Of a stretch of 64,000 nucleotides of DNA, positions 45,871 to 56,848 are shown piece by piece. Position 1 is the first letter of the stretch; each line of letters opens with the position of its first letter. This DNA is from Augochlora pura (lineage: Eukaryota; Arthropoda; Insecta; Hymenoptera; Halictidae), in assembly GCF_028453695.1 (NCBI RefSeq), contig NC_135778.1:25843214-25907213 (forward strand), written 5' to 3'. The translations under genes were made by a program, and so were the position numbers. The notes beneath the pieces are model-generated. The model had not been told where the DNA came from. It saw only the letters and a list, made by a program, of their open reading frames with translations, and ran no database searches.

Positions 45871-46300
45871 CATCGATTCTTAGGCTCGCTAATGAAGACG
45901 TGCTGAAAGAGGCATGCGATCATTCTGTCATTCGCACAAGTTCTTCCTCCGTTCGGCTAGCATGATGCTCCACTGGGACAACAGCGACGCGAAACGCGAT
46001 TACACTTCGCTTTTATAAGGGCAACTCGTTTATTACCACTGGCCTCACCTCGGATGATACTACTTTTTGCTGCGAAACAGCCCCTTACTTAGAACAGAGT
46101 CCTCACAGAGAGCCTACCGACTAGCGTGAAATGGCAGGTGTGACGAATTCATTGAACGTTCACTTACGATAACGACCTTTCGCGAACGAGGAAAAACGGT
46201 GAATAATATTTTCGGGCGAAGCTGTGACGTATGTATGTAGTGATCTGGAAGCCTGCTTCTCACGGTCAATATTGAATTTACGAAGAGTTCCATGATTTCA
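45870..46300. other. GC-richer segment, no gene recognised
   Basis: Moderate GC with one 63-codon minus frame at 46114-46305 without motif. Confidence 0.3.
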
Positions 46301-47720
46301 ATCAAATTGTTGTCTATGTAAATTGATAATTCCAGGCTTTAAAGTCTAGAATATTAGCCATGTTCGATAATTATGTGCCCGATGACATCATTGTGAAGAA
46401 AAATTCAGAAGTTCAAAGGAAGACTAATTATTACAATCACCTATTATACAGCGTTGTTTAGTATTATAATATTTTTATGCTATTTATTATTATACCATTC
46501 ATTGTTATTATTCTATTTATTATTATACTATTGTTATATTGTTATATTGTTAAACTATTTTCTATATACTATTTTTTAATACTAATAAGTGAATATTACA
46601 TTTTCAAGAAACTTACACATTTATAACATTATTGATGCTTTCGAATTCGATAACGAAAAATATTTCAACAACTGTCACTAAATTACTTCGTTTTAGTATA
46701 TAACAAAATTCATAACTTAACTGCTAGAGCAAAAAACATTTTTCTTAATACTTTTCTTCAGAAATTTGTTTATAAGAATGTATATTTCTTAACAGATATA
46801 AGTGCAAACGTGAACACACAATAAGTAAATATAATACATGTATTAAAAACTTTTATTTCTTGAAAATCTTATCTATGATTACTTTTCTTTAATAACAGCA
46901 ACTAATGACAAATAAGATGAAAATTGTCTATATCATTTGCCCGACATAGAAACTAAGCAGGAAGTTTTTTTCTTTTCAATGACTTCAGTAGATCATAAAT
47001 AAACTATTTTAATTTAAAGCTACTAATTTTTATCATAAATGCATGAAATATAGTAAATTCGAATATAGTAAATATCATGATTGATAATAATTTTATATGT
47101 CTAACATGATATTATCTATACAGAATAATACCTGTGAAATAGCATTGTAAACGCATTTTCTCCAATTCGCGTTCAAGAACTAATAAACAGTGAAATCTTA
47201 ACTTAAACAAATCATGGCAGCAATATTAATTACGAGTAATAATCACGCAACTCTTAATCACATAACAGATCATTATGATTAATAATATATGTATAATTTA
47301 ATTAAATATGACAATATTTAATTTATTATTATAAAATACACATTACAATAGATATTAACAGTAATAAATAATTATATAAAGTATTAATCACAATAGACAA
47401 TTCAATAAAACATCAATAACCATAAATCTAATATTTTTTCAACACACCTAAGTCAATACTTTTTCATTGCAAATGTCGAGCTGCATCAACTGATATACGA
47501 GAAATCTAGGATTATGATTTTAAAAAAAGTGATCCCTGAAATCTCCGAAAATGCTGTCAAAAATTATTATCCCAATAATATAAATCTTCCTAAATCGATC
47601 AACCTTTGCGAACAAACATTTTCAATAGTTTGCAAAGTAATAATATATATATGTGGTCTTCTTTACCCGAGACACCCAGTAGAATGGATGATACCGCGTA
47701 TGAATAATTAATAAATAAAC
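46300..47720. other. AT-rich spacer
   Basis: Very AT-rich with ATTATTATAC/TGTTATATTG repetition at 46450-46560. A 65-codon plus frame at 47514-47711 is not recognised. Confidence 0.45.
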
Positions 47721-48285
47721 AAAAAGATTATTGTGCCGGCGTTATATTTGGCCATGTCGGGACGTTTTTTCAAGCCGTGCCGCAGCTCGTTATCCCCCAA
47801 TTAGCGTTCGCTAATTTCCGGAGGGACGTTCGTTAGAGGTTCGTTAACGAGCGTCGCCGGTATTACCCGTGTTCCGCAAGAAATTCCGCGGACGAAAGAA
47901 ACCCGGGACGCCTAAATTTGGTCATAAGCTGGGTCCCTTCCGCCGTGACGTACCGCTCCCCTGTCCCTTACAAGGGATCAAAGCACTCGATGCCCTTTTA
48001 GTCGACGCCAGGCGATTCCACCGGCAGGACAGTGTTGTTTTGTTTTCTTTTTTTTTTTTATTTTATTTCGACGAGTTTCCTTCGTTTTTCACGGCGATCG
48101 TCCGCGCGTCGGCGACGAGAGATCGACGCAGGATGAGAGCAATCCCGACGAATGACACTTGATGATCGTGTCCAGCCGGTGATTATCGCGCCAGATGATG
48201 TTATTTCGTCGGAAATCGTACTTGTCACTTGCACCGAGTGAGAGAAATCACCGGTTTCACATCTCGAGGCCGATTGCTAATCGAC
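47720..48285. other. GC-rich island, no gene recognised
   Basis: CpG-rich block; the 97-codon plus frame at 47869-48162 is basic at its start and hydrophobic across a T-run, with no identifiable domain. Confidence 0.4.
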
Positions 48286-49530
48286 CGATGCGCGTGCATC
48301 GAGCCTGTTCCCGCCGATTCTCTCGACCAGGATTGTTCATAGGCAGTCGTTCGACGGCTTCTTCTTACTTTTCAGCGTTCGTCAAGGTTATATTTTTATT
48401 TTTCAACATTTGTCAGTGAGCAGTTTTTCAAGATTACTGTTATTTACTGCCGATTTTATTAAACTGTTCCAGTTGCTTATTTTTAGGAAACTTCCTCTAT
48501 GATGCGGATAAGCAATGAAATGCTATCCCATGGACTGTCGTATCTTATAAATTTACATCTACATCTACATGATTTTGTCACAAATTTATTGTATATTTCG
48601 CGTCATAGCATTGCGTTCTGAGACTATTCTTGTACTACGGACTCACCTCCGTTAATCAATGTATAGTAATAATAATTTTCATTATATATTATTGTAGTTA
48701 TCAGTAATTTTATAATTATATATTATTGTAATTATAATTATTATTATAACTATAATTAATATTACAATCACAATTGTTATCACAATTATGTGTTACTATA
48801 ATTATAACTAGTATTTTAACTATAACTAATATTATGACTATAATTGGTACTATAATTATACAATATTAGAATTATAACTACTATCGTCGTTATCATTATT
48901 ATAATTGACCACTGCGTGTGTATCGAGCCTGCTCCCACCGATTCTCTCGACCAGAATTGTTCAAAGACAGTCGTTCGACTTTCTCTTATTATTTCTTAGC
49001 ATTTGTCAGTGAGTATTTTTCTAAATTACTATTATTTACTGTCGGTTTTATTAGACTGTACCAGTTGCTTATTTTTAGGAAACTTCCTTCATGATGCGTA
49101 TCGGCGATGAAATGGTATCCCATGGACTGTCGTATCTTCATTGATGTTAATAATTTTATAAATTTATTTCGTCTTTTTAGTTTATTTACATGTTCTCGAT
49201 ATTAATTTCTTGCGTATTTCGCGTCATAGCTTCTCGTCTTAAGAATAGCCTTGTTCCACGAGCTCACTTCACTTAATCAGTGTGTATTAATAATGATTGT
49301 CATTATATATTATTGTAATTATCAGCAGCTCTATAGTTATATATTATTATAATTATAATTAGTATCATTACTATTGTTGAGAATAATTGTAAGTATATAT
49401 CGTTGTAATTATAAGTAGTTTTATAATTTTATATTATTTTAATTACAATTAGTATTATAGATATAACTATAATAAATACTATGATTATAATTGGTTATGA
49501 TTTAACCAACTCCCATGTTGCTACGATTCA
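48285..49530 (+). repeat. 624-bp tandem duplication, two copies
   Basis: GAGCCTGTTCCCGCCGATTC at 48301 recurs as GAGCCTGCTCCCACCGATTC at 48925. Order is kept through TCGACCAGRATTGTTCA, TTGCTTATTTTTAGGAAACT, ATCCCATGGACTGTCG, TATTTCGCGTCATAGC and TTCATTATATATTATTGTA to a tail of TATAATTATAATTA words. The second half is more diverged by indels. No open frame spans either copy. Confidence 0.88.
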
Positions 49531-50140
49531 TTATCCAATCTAATATATGCAAAAATAATGCAAAACATACTTTGGAATATAAAATAAATGACACAATAAT
49601 AAACAAATATTTCGATGACGTGAAACATAATTTCACGAGCTTTATGGCTAACGAAAATCAATAAATTTTTACTTATAATTGTGGGAGATTGTTTTTATCA
49701 TTTTTGTTTAATGTATTTTATTATTGTGTTTTCTTATTTTTGAGACCGCTAGATGGTAGCACAGTAGGACGATGTGGGAGTCAAGGAAGGGATGGAAAAG
49801 AAGAAGAATCGGAGTCGTCCCCAGAACTTTGTAACGGTTGCTACGTGCATTCAAAATTTAGAATAAACACTTTTTTAGTATTGTTGAGTTAATATAAAGT
49901 GTGTTCACTATTTTTCCAACCTCCTACCCCCACAATAATTTTATATTCTTCCATACTTGTATATTAAACGTGTAGTATACATATACATTAACAACCGCCC
50001 AAGTTTTACATTAAAAAATTTGTCGTTTACATACATATTTTAGCAGTTGCACGAGGTGTACGAGTTACGCGGACCATTACGTGTATACCACGGAAATATT
50101 ATCAGTTAGAAAAACTGTTCTGTGTTTCAAGTTGCATCGG
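49530..50140. other. AT-rich spacer
   Basis: The 67-codon plus frame at 49689-49892 begins with a hydrophobic stretch (FLSFLFNVFYYCVFLFL) that is mostly T-rich sequence; no other support for a gene. Confidence 0.35.
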
Positions 50141-50700
50141 CTTCGACCGTGAAGGGTTAAAGAACCTAATAGCATCAATGGATTGTAAAGTTGATCTGGT
50201 TCCGGATAAGTTTCGAGAAATCGTTGTCGGGACGAAATTTCGGCTGCATAGCCTATTAAAGAGACGCGCGATAACCGCGCTCAAACGAAGCGATGCCGCG
50301 GACAATGCGCCGATAACATCTCGCGTTCTGGTACCGCTGGAAACGACGGCGGGGCCCCGATATCGGAAGGTCTCAACTGAAACGCGGAGGAAACGTATTC
50401 CCCGATGAAAACAATGCCGCGAAGATAGAAGAAAGCCGGGCCTCTACGGCTTAATTTATTGCGGGGACCGTGCTCCGGGCCGAAGATTTCGCAACGATCT
50501 GAAAATTCGAGCCGCGCCGAGATCGATGTCGCAATCTTATCGGCATCTACGAAAATCCACGTGACTTCTCTTTCCCCGGCGATCTACGATTTTTCGTCCG
50601 CCCGTCGGATCGGTTCTCACACGGGCTGGTTTTGCTCCTTTGCTCGCGTCGAACCAGCATGAGAGCAAGTACTCTTAAGGCCCCTCTTTTGGAACAAGTT
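50140..50700. other. GC-rich island, overlapping frames
   Basis: 76- and 67-codon plus frames and a 67-codon minus frame share the island; none recognised. Confidence 0.4.
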
Positions 50701-51119
50701 CTTAGAAAAATATGCGCCGCCGATTTTAATGACCTCGCTGTATGCTGTTAAGGTCATTATTCCGAACAACTCTTTCCCCCCCTGTATGTTTAAGGGTGTA
50801 TTCTAGTGTGTAGTTCTGAAAGAATCAATTTTTTCTGCATATTCTTGGAGGATAGTGTTTCGAAGATACCTCTGCGGAACCTTGCATGCGATCTTCGAAA
50901 ATAAGCGAACTTATGGTTGACGTTATCGTTACTGATATGACAGACTTTGAAGGCAGAATGGTGTCTTGTTCATTTATATATTTACAGCTGTAAAAATTCA
51001 CTTCTACTTCCAATTTATATTGTTTAGTTATTTAATTGTACTAATAACTTGATCGTTTAAAAATTTTTATTGTAATAACTATATATTTTTGGAACGTTGA
51101 TGGTTTATATTTGACAACA

Positions 51120-52010
51120 AATTAATAGAGCATGAAAATAATTTTAACCATTATACAAATTAAAAAGACTAAGTATTAATTGATATAAAGACAGATGAAA
51201 GAAGACTATTAATATGACAATTCTTGTACAGATTTATAAATCAATAAAAATCTTAATTGTTATAAATATTTGAAAGAACTGTTACATGTAAATCAATTCA
51301 AAAATCAAGAAGTCTAATGAAATGTTAATCATTCCATAAATACAAAAGCTATGAAAATATTATTCAATATAAAGGTACAAAGAATGACCAAAATATTATT
51401 TCATATAAACGCTAAAAAGACTAATGGAATGTGTTATTCAATGTAAAGGTTAAAAAGCCGGTATGTTATGTTAATGTTAATCATTGTAAAGATTGAAATA
51501 ACTAATAGAATTTCGAGCGTTACAAGAACAGTTAAAAAGATTGAAGAGACTGTTAAAAGACAATTTTTATATAGGTTAAAGTAAAGATTAAAAGGACTAT
51601 TAAATTGTTAAATGTTATAAAGATTAGAAAGGCTATGAGAATGTTATAGACGTTCACAACAGTTAACAAGACTAACAAAAGGTTAACTTAAACAAAGATT
51701 AAAAACACTATTAAAATATTGATCGTTATAACGATCAAAAAGGCTAATAAAACGGTGTTTGCAAGAAGGGAAAAACTGTATTCATAATAATGCAATTAAC
51801 GTGCGTACACGGTTAACACGACAAACAAAAGATTAATCTTCACAAAGATTAAAAGGACTATTAAAACATAAATTACCATACCAGTTAACAAGACAAACGA
51901 AATATTAATCTGTACGAAGATTAAAATTACTATTAATAATTGATCGTTATAATTATCAAAAAGGCTAATAGAACAGTGTTCATAAAAAGAGAAGAACTGG
52001 AATCATAACG
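51120..52010 (+). repeat. Degenerate array, unit about 35-45 bp
   Basis: Variants of GTTATAAAGATTAAAAAGAC followed by TATTAAAATGTTAATC recur for 0.9 kb. A longer period is also visible: GATCGTTATAACGATCAAAA at 51721 and GATCGTTATAATTATCAAAA at 51943 each precede AAGGCTAATA(A/G)AAC and an AGAA(G)AACTG(T/G)A block, about 222 bp apart. Confidence 0.65.
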
Positions 52011-52119
52011 GTGCAATTAACGCGCGTATGCAGCAGAGATCGCTAAGACTAACCAATGGTATCGTTAAACAAACATGATTTTCCGTGGCATAATCTATAC
52101 ACGCATATAATGTATACAT

Positions 52120-52715
52120 ATAAATTCATTTAGACGGCGCGCCGACAGGCTGACCCAGTGAAACGAATCGAAACGGAATAAGTTGCAGATGTTGCAAGAA
52201 CATGTGTTTCGAGAACGGGGAAAAAAAGAAAGGAAAAGCGTTAGCGAGAAGATGCTGCGCGATGGTGGGGCGAAAACAATGCGACCGGGAGATAGGAGGA
52301 GGGGGAGGGGGCAAGCTAGAACGGGTTGGTTTATTGCGTGTATTTGTATTCAATATTAGCGTCCACGTGGGCAGAGACACAATGGTCCATGGTCTTATCC
52401 ATTCGTGTCCCATGCCGTGTTTCCCTTCCGCGGTGTTCCGTGCCCGTTTGCACGGTGTCCCAGATCGGGGACAAGAAGAACTCGGAATGGTATCAGAGGA
52501 AATTACGCACTGCACCGACGCATAAAGCTGCGCCCGAGAGCTTCTTATCTGCCGGTGAAACTCCCGCGTGGGAGTGGCTCTTCCTGGCAAGGAGCCGCGC
52601 GTACCCTCGAAAATGAAAAACTGCCGTCGCGATTTCTTACGATGACGTATCGTTTCTCATTTCCTTTGTTAAGGTCGCCGATAACGATAATTCGCTGTTC
52701 GTCGCAAATTATTCC
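52120..52715. other. GC-rich island, overlapping frames
   Basis: A 154-codon minus frame (52126-52590) and 107-, 96- and 118-codon plus frames cover the same bases; GGAGGAGGGGGAGGGGG at about 52294-52310 gives the proline or glycine runs. No domain recognised. Confidence 0.4.
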
Positions 52716-53010
52716 GTCTGACATTCGAATGAATTGTTCGTGTAATTCTTTGTTCGAATAAACTATTCTCATAATTCTTTCATCCGAGTAAACTATTCGA
52801 ATATACTATTCGCATAATTCTTCGTTCGAATAAACTGTTCACATAATTATCCATTCAAATATACTGTTCGCATAATTTTTCATTCAAATAAACTATTTAA
52901 ATATGCTGTTTGCATAATTCTTCATCCGAAGAAACGATTCGCACAAATTATTCGCATAATTCATCATTTCAATAAACTATCCGTATAATTCCCGGCAGTT
53001 CTTAATTCGA
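52715..53010 (+). repeat. Tandem repeat, unit about 33 bp
   Basis: Variants of TTCGCATAATTCTTCATTCG followed by AATAAACTA recur about eight times; some units are extended by an extra AATATACTA. Confidence 0.8.
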
Positions 53011-53039
53011 ATAAATTTTTTTCTAGATTAACTCTTACT

Positions 53040-53290
53040 CGACTCGACATTTGAGGAGGTGTTTTGCAGAAAACATTGCAAGTGCCGATATCAAATGATT
53101 GTTTTTTCTTTTTGAAGAATTAAATGTGTCGGTGGAAATACGGCAGTATACCACTTAAGTACAATATATTTTAATAAATAGTTTCAAACAATTCCAATAT
53201 ATAACAATATCTGTACATTCGGCGTTGCTTTTGCAAAAAAACGCTGCAAGTATAACTATGTAAGTTATTTACTTTTGTTATTGAAAAAGC
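53040..53290 (+). repeat. Two-copy diverged repeat, period about 167 bp
   Basis: TTTTGCAGAAAACATTGCAA near 53062 and TTTTGCAAAAAAACGCTGCA near 53229 begin related segments; downstream similarity fades. Confidence 0.45.
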
Positions 53291-53542
53291 TTAAAATGAT
53301 CCTTCATTTAGCTTGGAACCTGCTCTGTTGCGTACAATAAGGACTATAGAGTTTTGTTGGGCTTAATTGTAAACTAATATTGAGATATAAGAACAGAATA
53401 TTTAATGATAAATTACCGTAAAATATTATTGTATATTTCGGAATGAACGCTAGATAAACTATAACAGATAAACTATAAAAGACAAACGTAACTCGATCAA
53501 ACTTCAACAAACTTCACATTCCGCTATATTCATTCGTACATA

Positions 53543-53975
53543 CACTCCCCTCCAAATGTATTTGGACACCTGCTTACTTATACTAAAATAATTATTTTCA
53601 ATGATTTTAATATAAATAAATTATTTTAATATTGTACAATATTTCATACATTTTAGGTTATGTCAGCGAGTTTGCAATGTAGCATCATATTCTCGTTGGT
53701 ACATATTAAGTTATAAGTGTTTGTCACTTATACAATTAGTTTATTTATTTATTACATTTACAATTTCTAATATAATCTTCTTAATTATTAAGGAAGGTGA
53801 AGTCATAGAAAAACTAATAAAAAGGATGCCGAAATTAATTCAAGAAGTAATCGAAAAGCTCGATGGATATATCGACGGAAAGTACATCTACTTTCTTCAA
53901 CAAAATCAACATTATTTTTATTACAACGTCAAATATTTGTATATACTTGTTACAGTTTACTATAATTACCTATGA
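53543..53975 (+). pseudogene. Internally deleted Tc1-like element with transposase C-terminus
   Basis: At 53541 TA is followed by the end CACTCCCCTCCAAATGTATT then TGGACACC. The frame at 53721-53975 contains EKLIKRMPKLIQEVIEKLDG (from about 53805), which matches the usual C-terminal pattern of Tc1-family transposases, in which an L-I-x-x-M-P motif is followed by x-V-I and a glycine. The N-terminal helix-turn-helix and all three catalytic acidic residues are absent, and the first 23 codons read from non-coding sequence. Only a fragment remains and it cannot be functional. Confidence 0.55.
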
Positions 53976-54284
53976 AATAAATATAAAAAAATTTTAACAA
54001 CTTCATATCGTATTTTAATATTTATCCAAGCTTCTATAAACTTCTTTGAGGCACAGCATTTCAGAGAATAAATAGAACCAAACATATTTTAATTAACATA
54101 GATGAAGCGCGTAATATAAAAGCATAAAAAAATAATAATTCAATTGAATTGATTAAATAGTAAAATATGAACAATAAATAAAAATATTTTGTTGTATTAT
54201 TCCACAAGTTATATGGATATTCTACGAATGTTTACATGAAACTGGCAAAAACGCTGAGACACTAAATATGTATAAACTAGTGCA

Positions 54285-55500
54285 GCTACATCATGTCCCA
54301 TTACCGTACAGTAAAAAGGTGGGACATTTTTAATCCCACCGTGCTCCAGACAGTTAAGACGCGGATATATATTCGACACGTGTAATGTTTCAAAATGTTT
54401 TGTTCCACGGATTCACAAACTTCCCCTATCAGATGTTCGATCGAGTGTTAATTGCCGCTGCCCGCAATAACACGCGAATCCAGCGGCGGCGTCTAAAAGG
54501 AATAAAAAAAATCGGCTGAACTATTCCGGAAGCCGGTCGTCAGCCAGCTATCTTATCCGGGAGGTACTTAGCCACGTCTATAGTGATAGGTGACTGACAG
54601 CTCCGCTGCAACCGCCTCGGATTCCGCGTGGTTGCACACGGTCACGCGCGAACATAAATTAGCGTTAAACGCACGTATCGAATCGTCCTGTCTCGCGAAC
54701 GTCCAATGGAATTTCAGAAGCTCATGCACGCACAGGCCCCTAAACTTCTTTACGGCCGTCTAATGACGCTGTCATCCGCTACTTCCTCCTGCCGACGAAA
54801 AAACGATCGCTCAGCATGCCGGCAAGTGGTTTCCGCGAGGAGTTCCATTACGGTGGCCGGGAATAATCGGTTACCAATTGTGTTCTGCGTCAAATTCCAT
54901 TCGACATCGCGTTTAGTGCCTATGTTCAGGCCGATAGTTAATCGACAACTCTTTCGGGCCACGGTGGGATTATAAATGTTTCACCTTTTTCGATGTACGG
55001 TAATGCAATGGCGCGACATTTTTAGACCTTGCAATATTGGAATAACTGCATTTTTGCTCTGTTCATTCGTAAATCAACGTGGTGGGACAACTTAAGTCTC
55101 ATTCTATAACAACATTGAATTATTACATGTTTATGCTCTTATATGCTTTCAATGAATGTGGAAATGAGAACGGTAGCAAACGACTAAGCGCGACAGAAAC
55201 GTATGCGGGGAGTGATTCGGATATGCGGATGTGCGTATGTTTATTGAATGTATCTACGGAATGGAAAAGATGAAGATCGAAAGGGCGAGGCCTAAGCGAA
55301 CGGAACGGACAAAAGGCAGTCCTAGCCGAATCTTCGAGCACGTCAAGTGGCTTTTGTATTAATCATTATTATGTTCATTCATCATTAAATTCCATTTTTA
55401 CACCTTCCGCTGCCCCTAATAGCATGAGTCATATTTTTAATTTTGAATAATCCTACATGGCACGGTGGGATTATTTAAGTCTCATTCGGGTCGTTCATTT
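54285..55500. repeat. Family of CACGGTGGGA termini, four occurrences
   Basis: CACGGTGGGATTA...GTACGGTAATG occurs inverted at 54287-54346 and direct at 54962-55010; the two align over about 60 bp. Shorter relatives GGTGGGACAACTTAAGTCTC (55080) and CACGGTGGGATTATTTAAGT (55461) follow. The outermost bases of the first two face each other, so they are not the two ends of one element between them. Unclassified DNA transposon ends are likely. Confidence 0.5.
54350..54960. other. GC-rich island between two facing transposon-like ends
   Basis: CpG-rich with an 89-codon plus frame (54706-54975) and an overlapping 70-codon minus frame; neither recognised. Confidence 0.35.
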
Positions 55501-55630
55501 ATTTTATGAAATCCTGTGATTCGAATAGTTAAAAGATAAATTTTTGGATATACGCAGATGAGTATCTTAAATATATTATACAGTGAGTTGACAAGATTAT
55601 ACATTAGGTGAGCAAAGGTGACTTTGTCCT

Positions 55631-55712
55631 TAACGCAAAAGCAATCCGTGTTTTCTTTTACGACTTATTAACCAAACACAGTGACCAATGAGAAGCGAGA
55701 TCAGCTAGTTTC
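55631..55712. mobile_element. Fragment related to the fold-back element at 20036
   Basis: GCAAAAGCAATCCGTG..., ACTTATTAACCAAACACAGT and GACCAATGAGAAGCGAGAT match one arm of the element at 20036-20401. The opposite arm is missing, and similarity ends where the acidic reading-frame remnant begins. Confidence 0.6.
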
Positions 55713-55726
55713 GAACCGCTATTAAC

Positions 55727-55850
55727 AATAGTGATATTGATGTAAAAAGACGCCCACGTTTATATCCTTGACAATATAGTGACTCTGAAAATGATAGTGA
55801 TTCTGATGATGACAAATTTGTTTTATATAATTTTCCAAAATTTTACTGAA
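55727..55850 (+). pseudogene. Possible piggyBac-like N-terminal remnant
   Basis: Reads NSDIDVKRRPRLYP, then a stop, then QYSDSENDSDSDDDKF in the same frame. The nucleotide stretch GACTCTGAAAATGATAGTGA is shared with the minus strand of 33983-34210, and the order SDxDV ... R ... YxDSENDSDS agrees. Acidic, serine-rich N-termini occur in piggyBac-type transposases; without a catalytic domain the assignment is tentative. Confidence 0.35.
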
Positions 55851-56039
55851 GAATAATTAAAATAATTTTTAATAAGTTACGTTGTTTTTATATAGACATT
55901 TCTGCGGATGGTGTTAAATAATGCCGGCATTTTGTGAATGGCGGCGCAACAATTTGCCGGATAAATATGTGTTAAATGGGACACCCTGACATTCCTTTAT
56001 CGGAATGTATTTAGAATACCGTAAACTGTGTACAAGCTA

Positions 56040-56330
56040 ATTTAGGCGGCAGAGTGAGTCACGTCGATATACCGTTGCGCGCACCCACACGAGGAACGCC
56101 GCGGCGCAGCTTCCATTTGAAATTACAATATCCGAACCGCAGTTCCTTCTCCGGATCGTTATGATCGTTGCCGTTGAGTGCTCGAGCACACACTATTGGC
56201 CAATTAACACGTTCTAAAATCGGACACGAAAAACCAGACGCGCGCTTTGCATAGCGGATCGCATGCAAATCGGGCGCTTTGTAAGCGCCTATAATGCCCT
56301 TCAACGCTGTACGCCTGCCGTGCGCTAAAA
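56040..56330. other. GC-rich segment, unrecognised 81-codon minus frame
   Basis: GC-rich with one minus frame (56059-56304) lacking any recognisable motif. Confidence 0.35.
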
Positions 56331-56848
56331 GTGGTTTGCAAGAATCGCGAGATTGAATTTATTTAAATTTCCTCCAGTCTCTATTTTAATTTTATTATTA
56401 TTATTATCCATATCGCGTAATACGTGTATTATTGGACTGCGTATCTGTGAATAAATGCGGATTTTTGTCGAACGAGGATGAACGAAATGGGACATGAATT
56501 GAAATCGTTTTTGTTGTTCCTGCGATTCCGAGCGCAATCATTTTATTCTTACATATTTCGCGTGCTACGATCGTTTTGCATGAGTATTTGATATATGTAT
56601 ACATATGCGAAGATATAATATATGTTTTTCACGCGTTGTTTATATTTTTATATGTACGTTGTAATCTTGTTTATTATGCATGTGGCGCGGTATGAAAATT
56701 GTAATTTTGGAGGAGCGATGGCAGGAAAAAGAGAGGGAAGACTGTTTCGTCCCGGGCCCGCTAGGAGACTCGTCAGTAAGGCGTTCTAGCGAGCACTGCT
56801 TTAGACAGGGATAAGGGTAAGGACGGTTTCGGTGTATACATATGTATA

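Noticed and set aside
52126..52761. Proline- or glycine-rich frames of up to 154 codons
   Set aside because: Four mutually overlapping frames on both strands in a GC-rich island; runs come from a GGAGGAGGGGGAGGGGG tract.
53721..53790. Hydrophobic start of the frame at 53721 as a membrane segment
   Set aside because: It is non-coding AT-rich sequence read into a Tc1 transposase C-terminal remnant.
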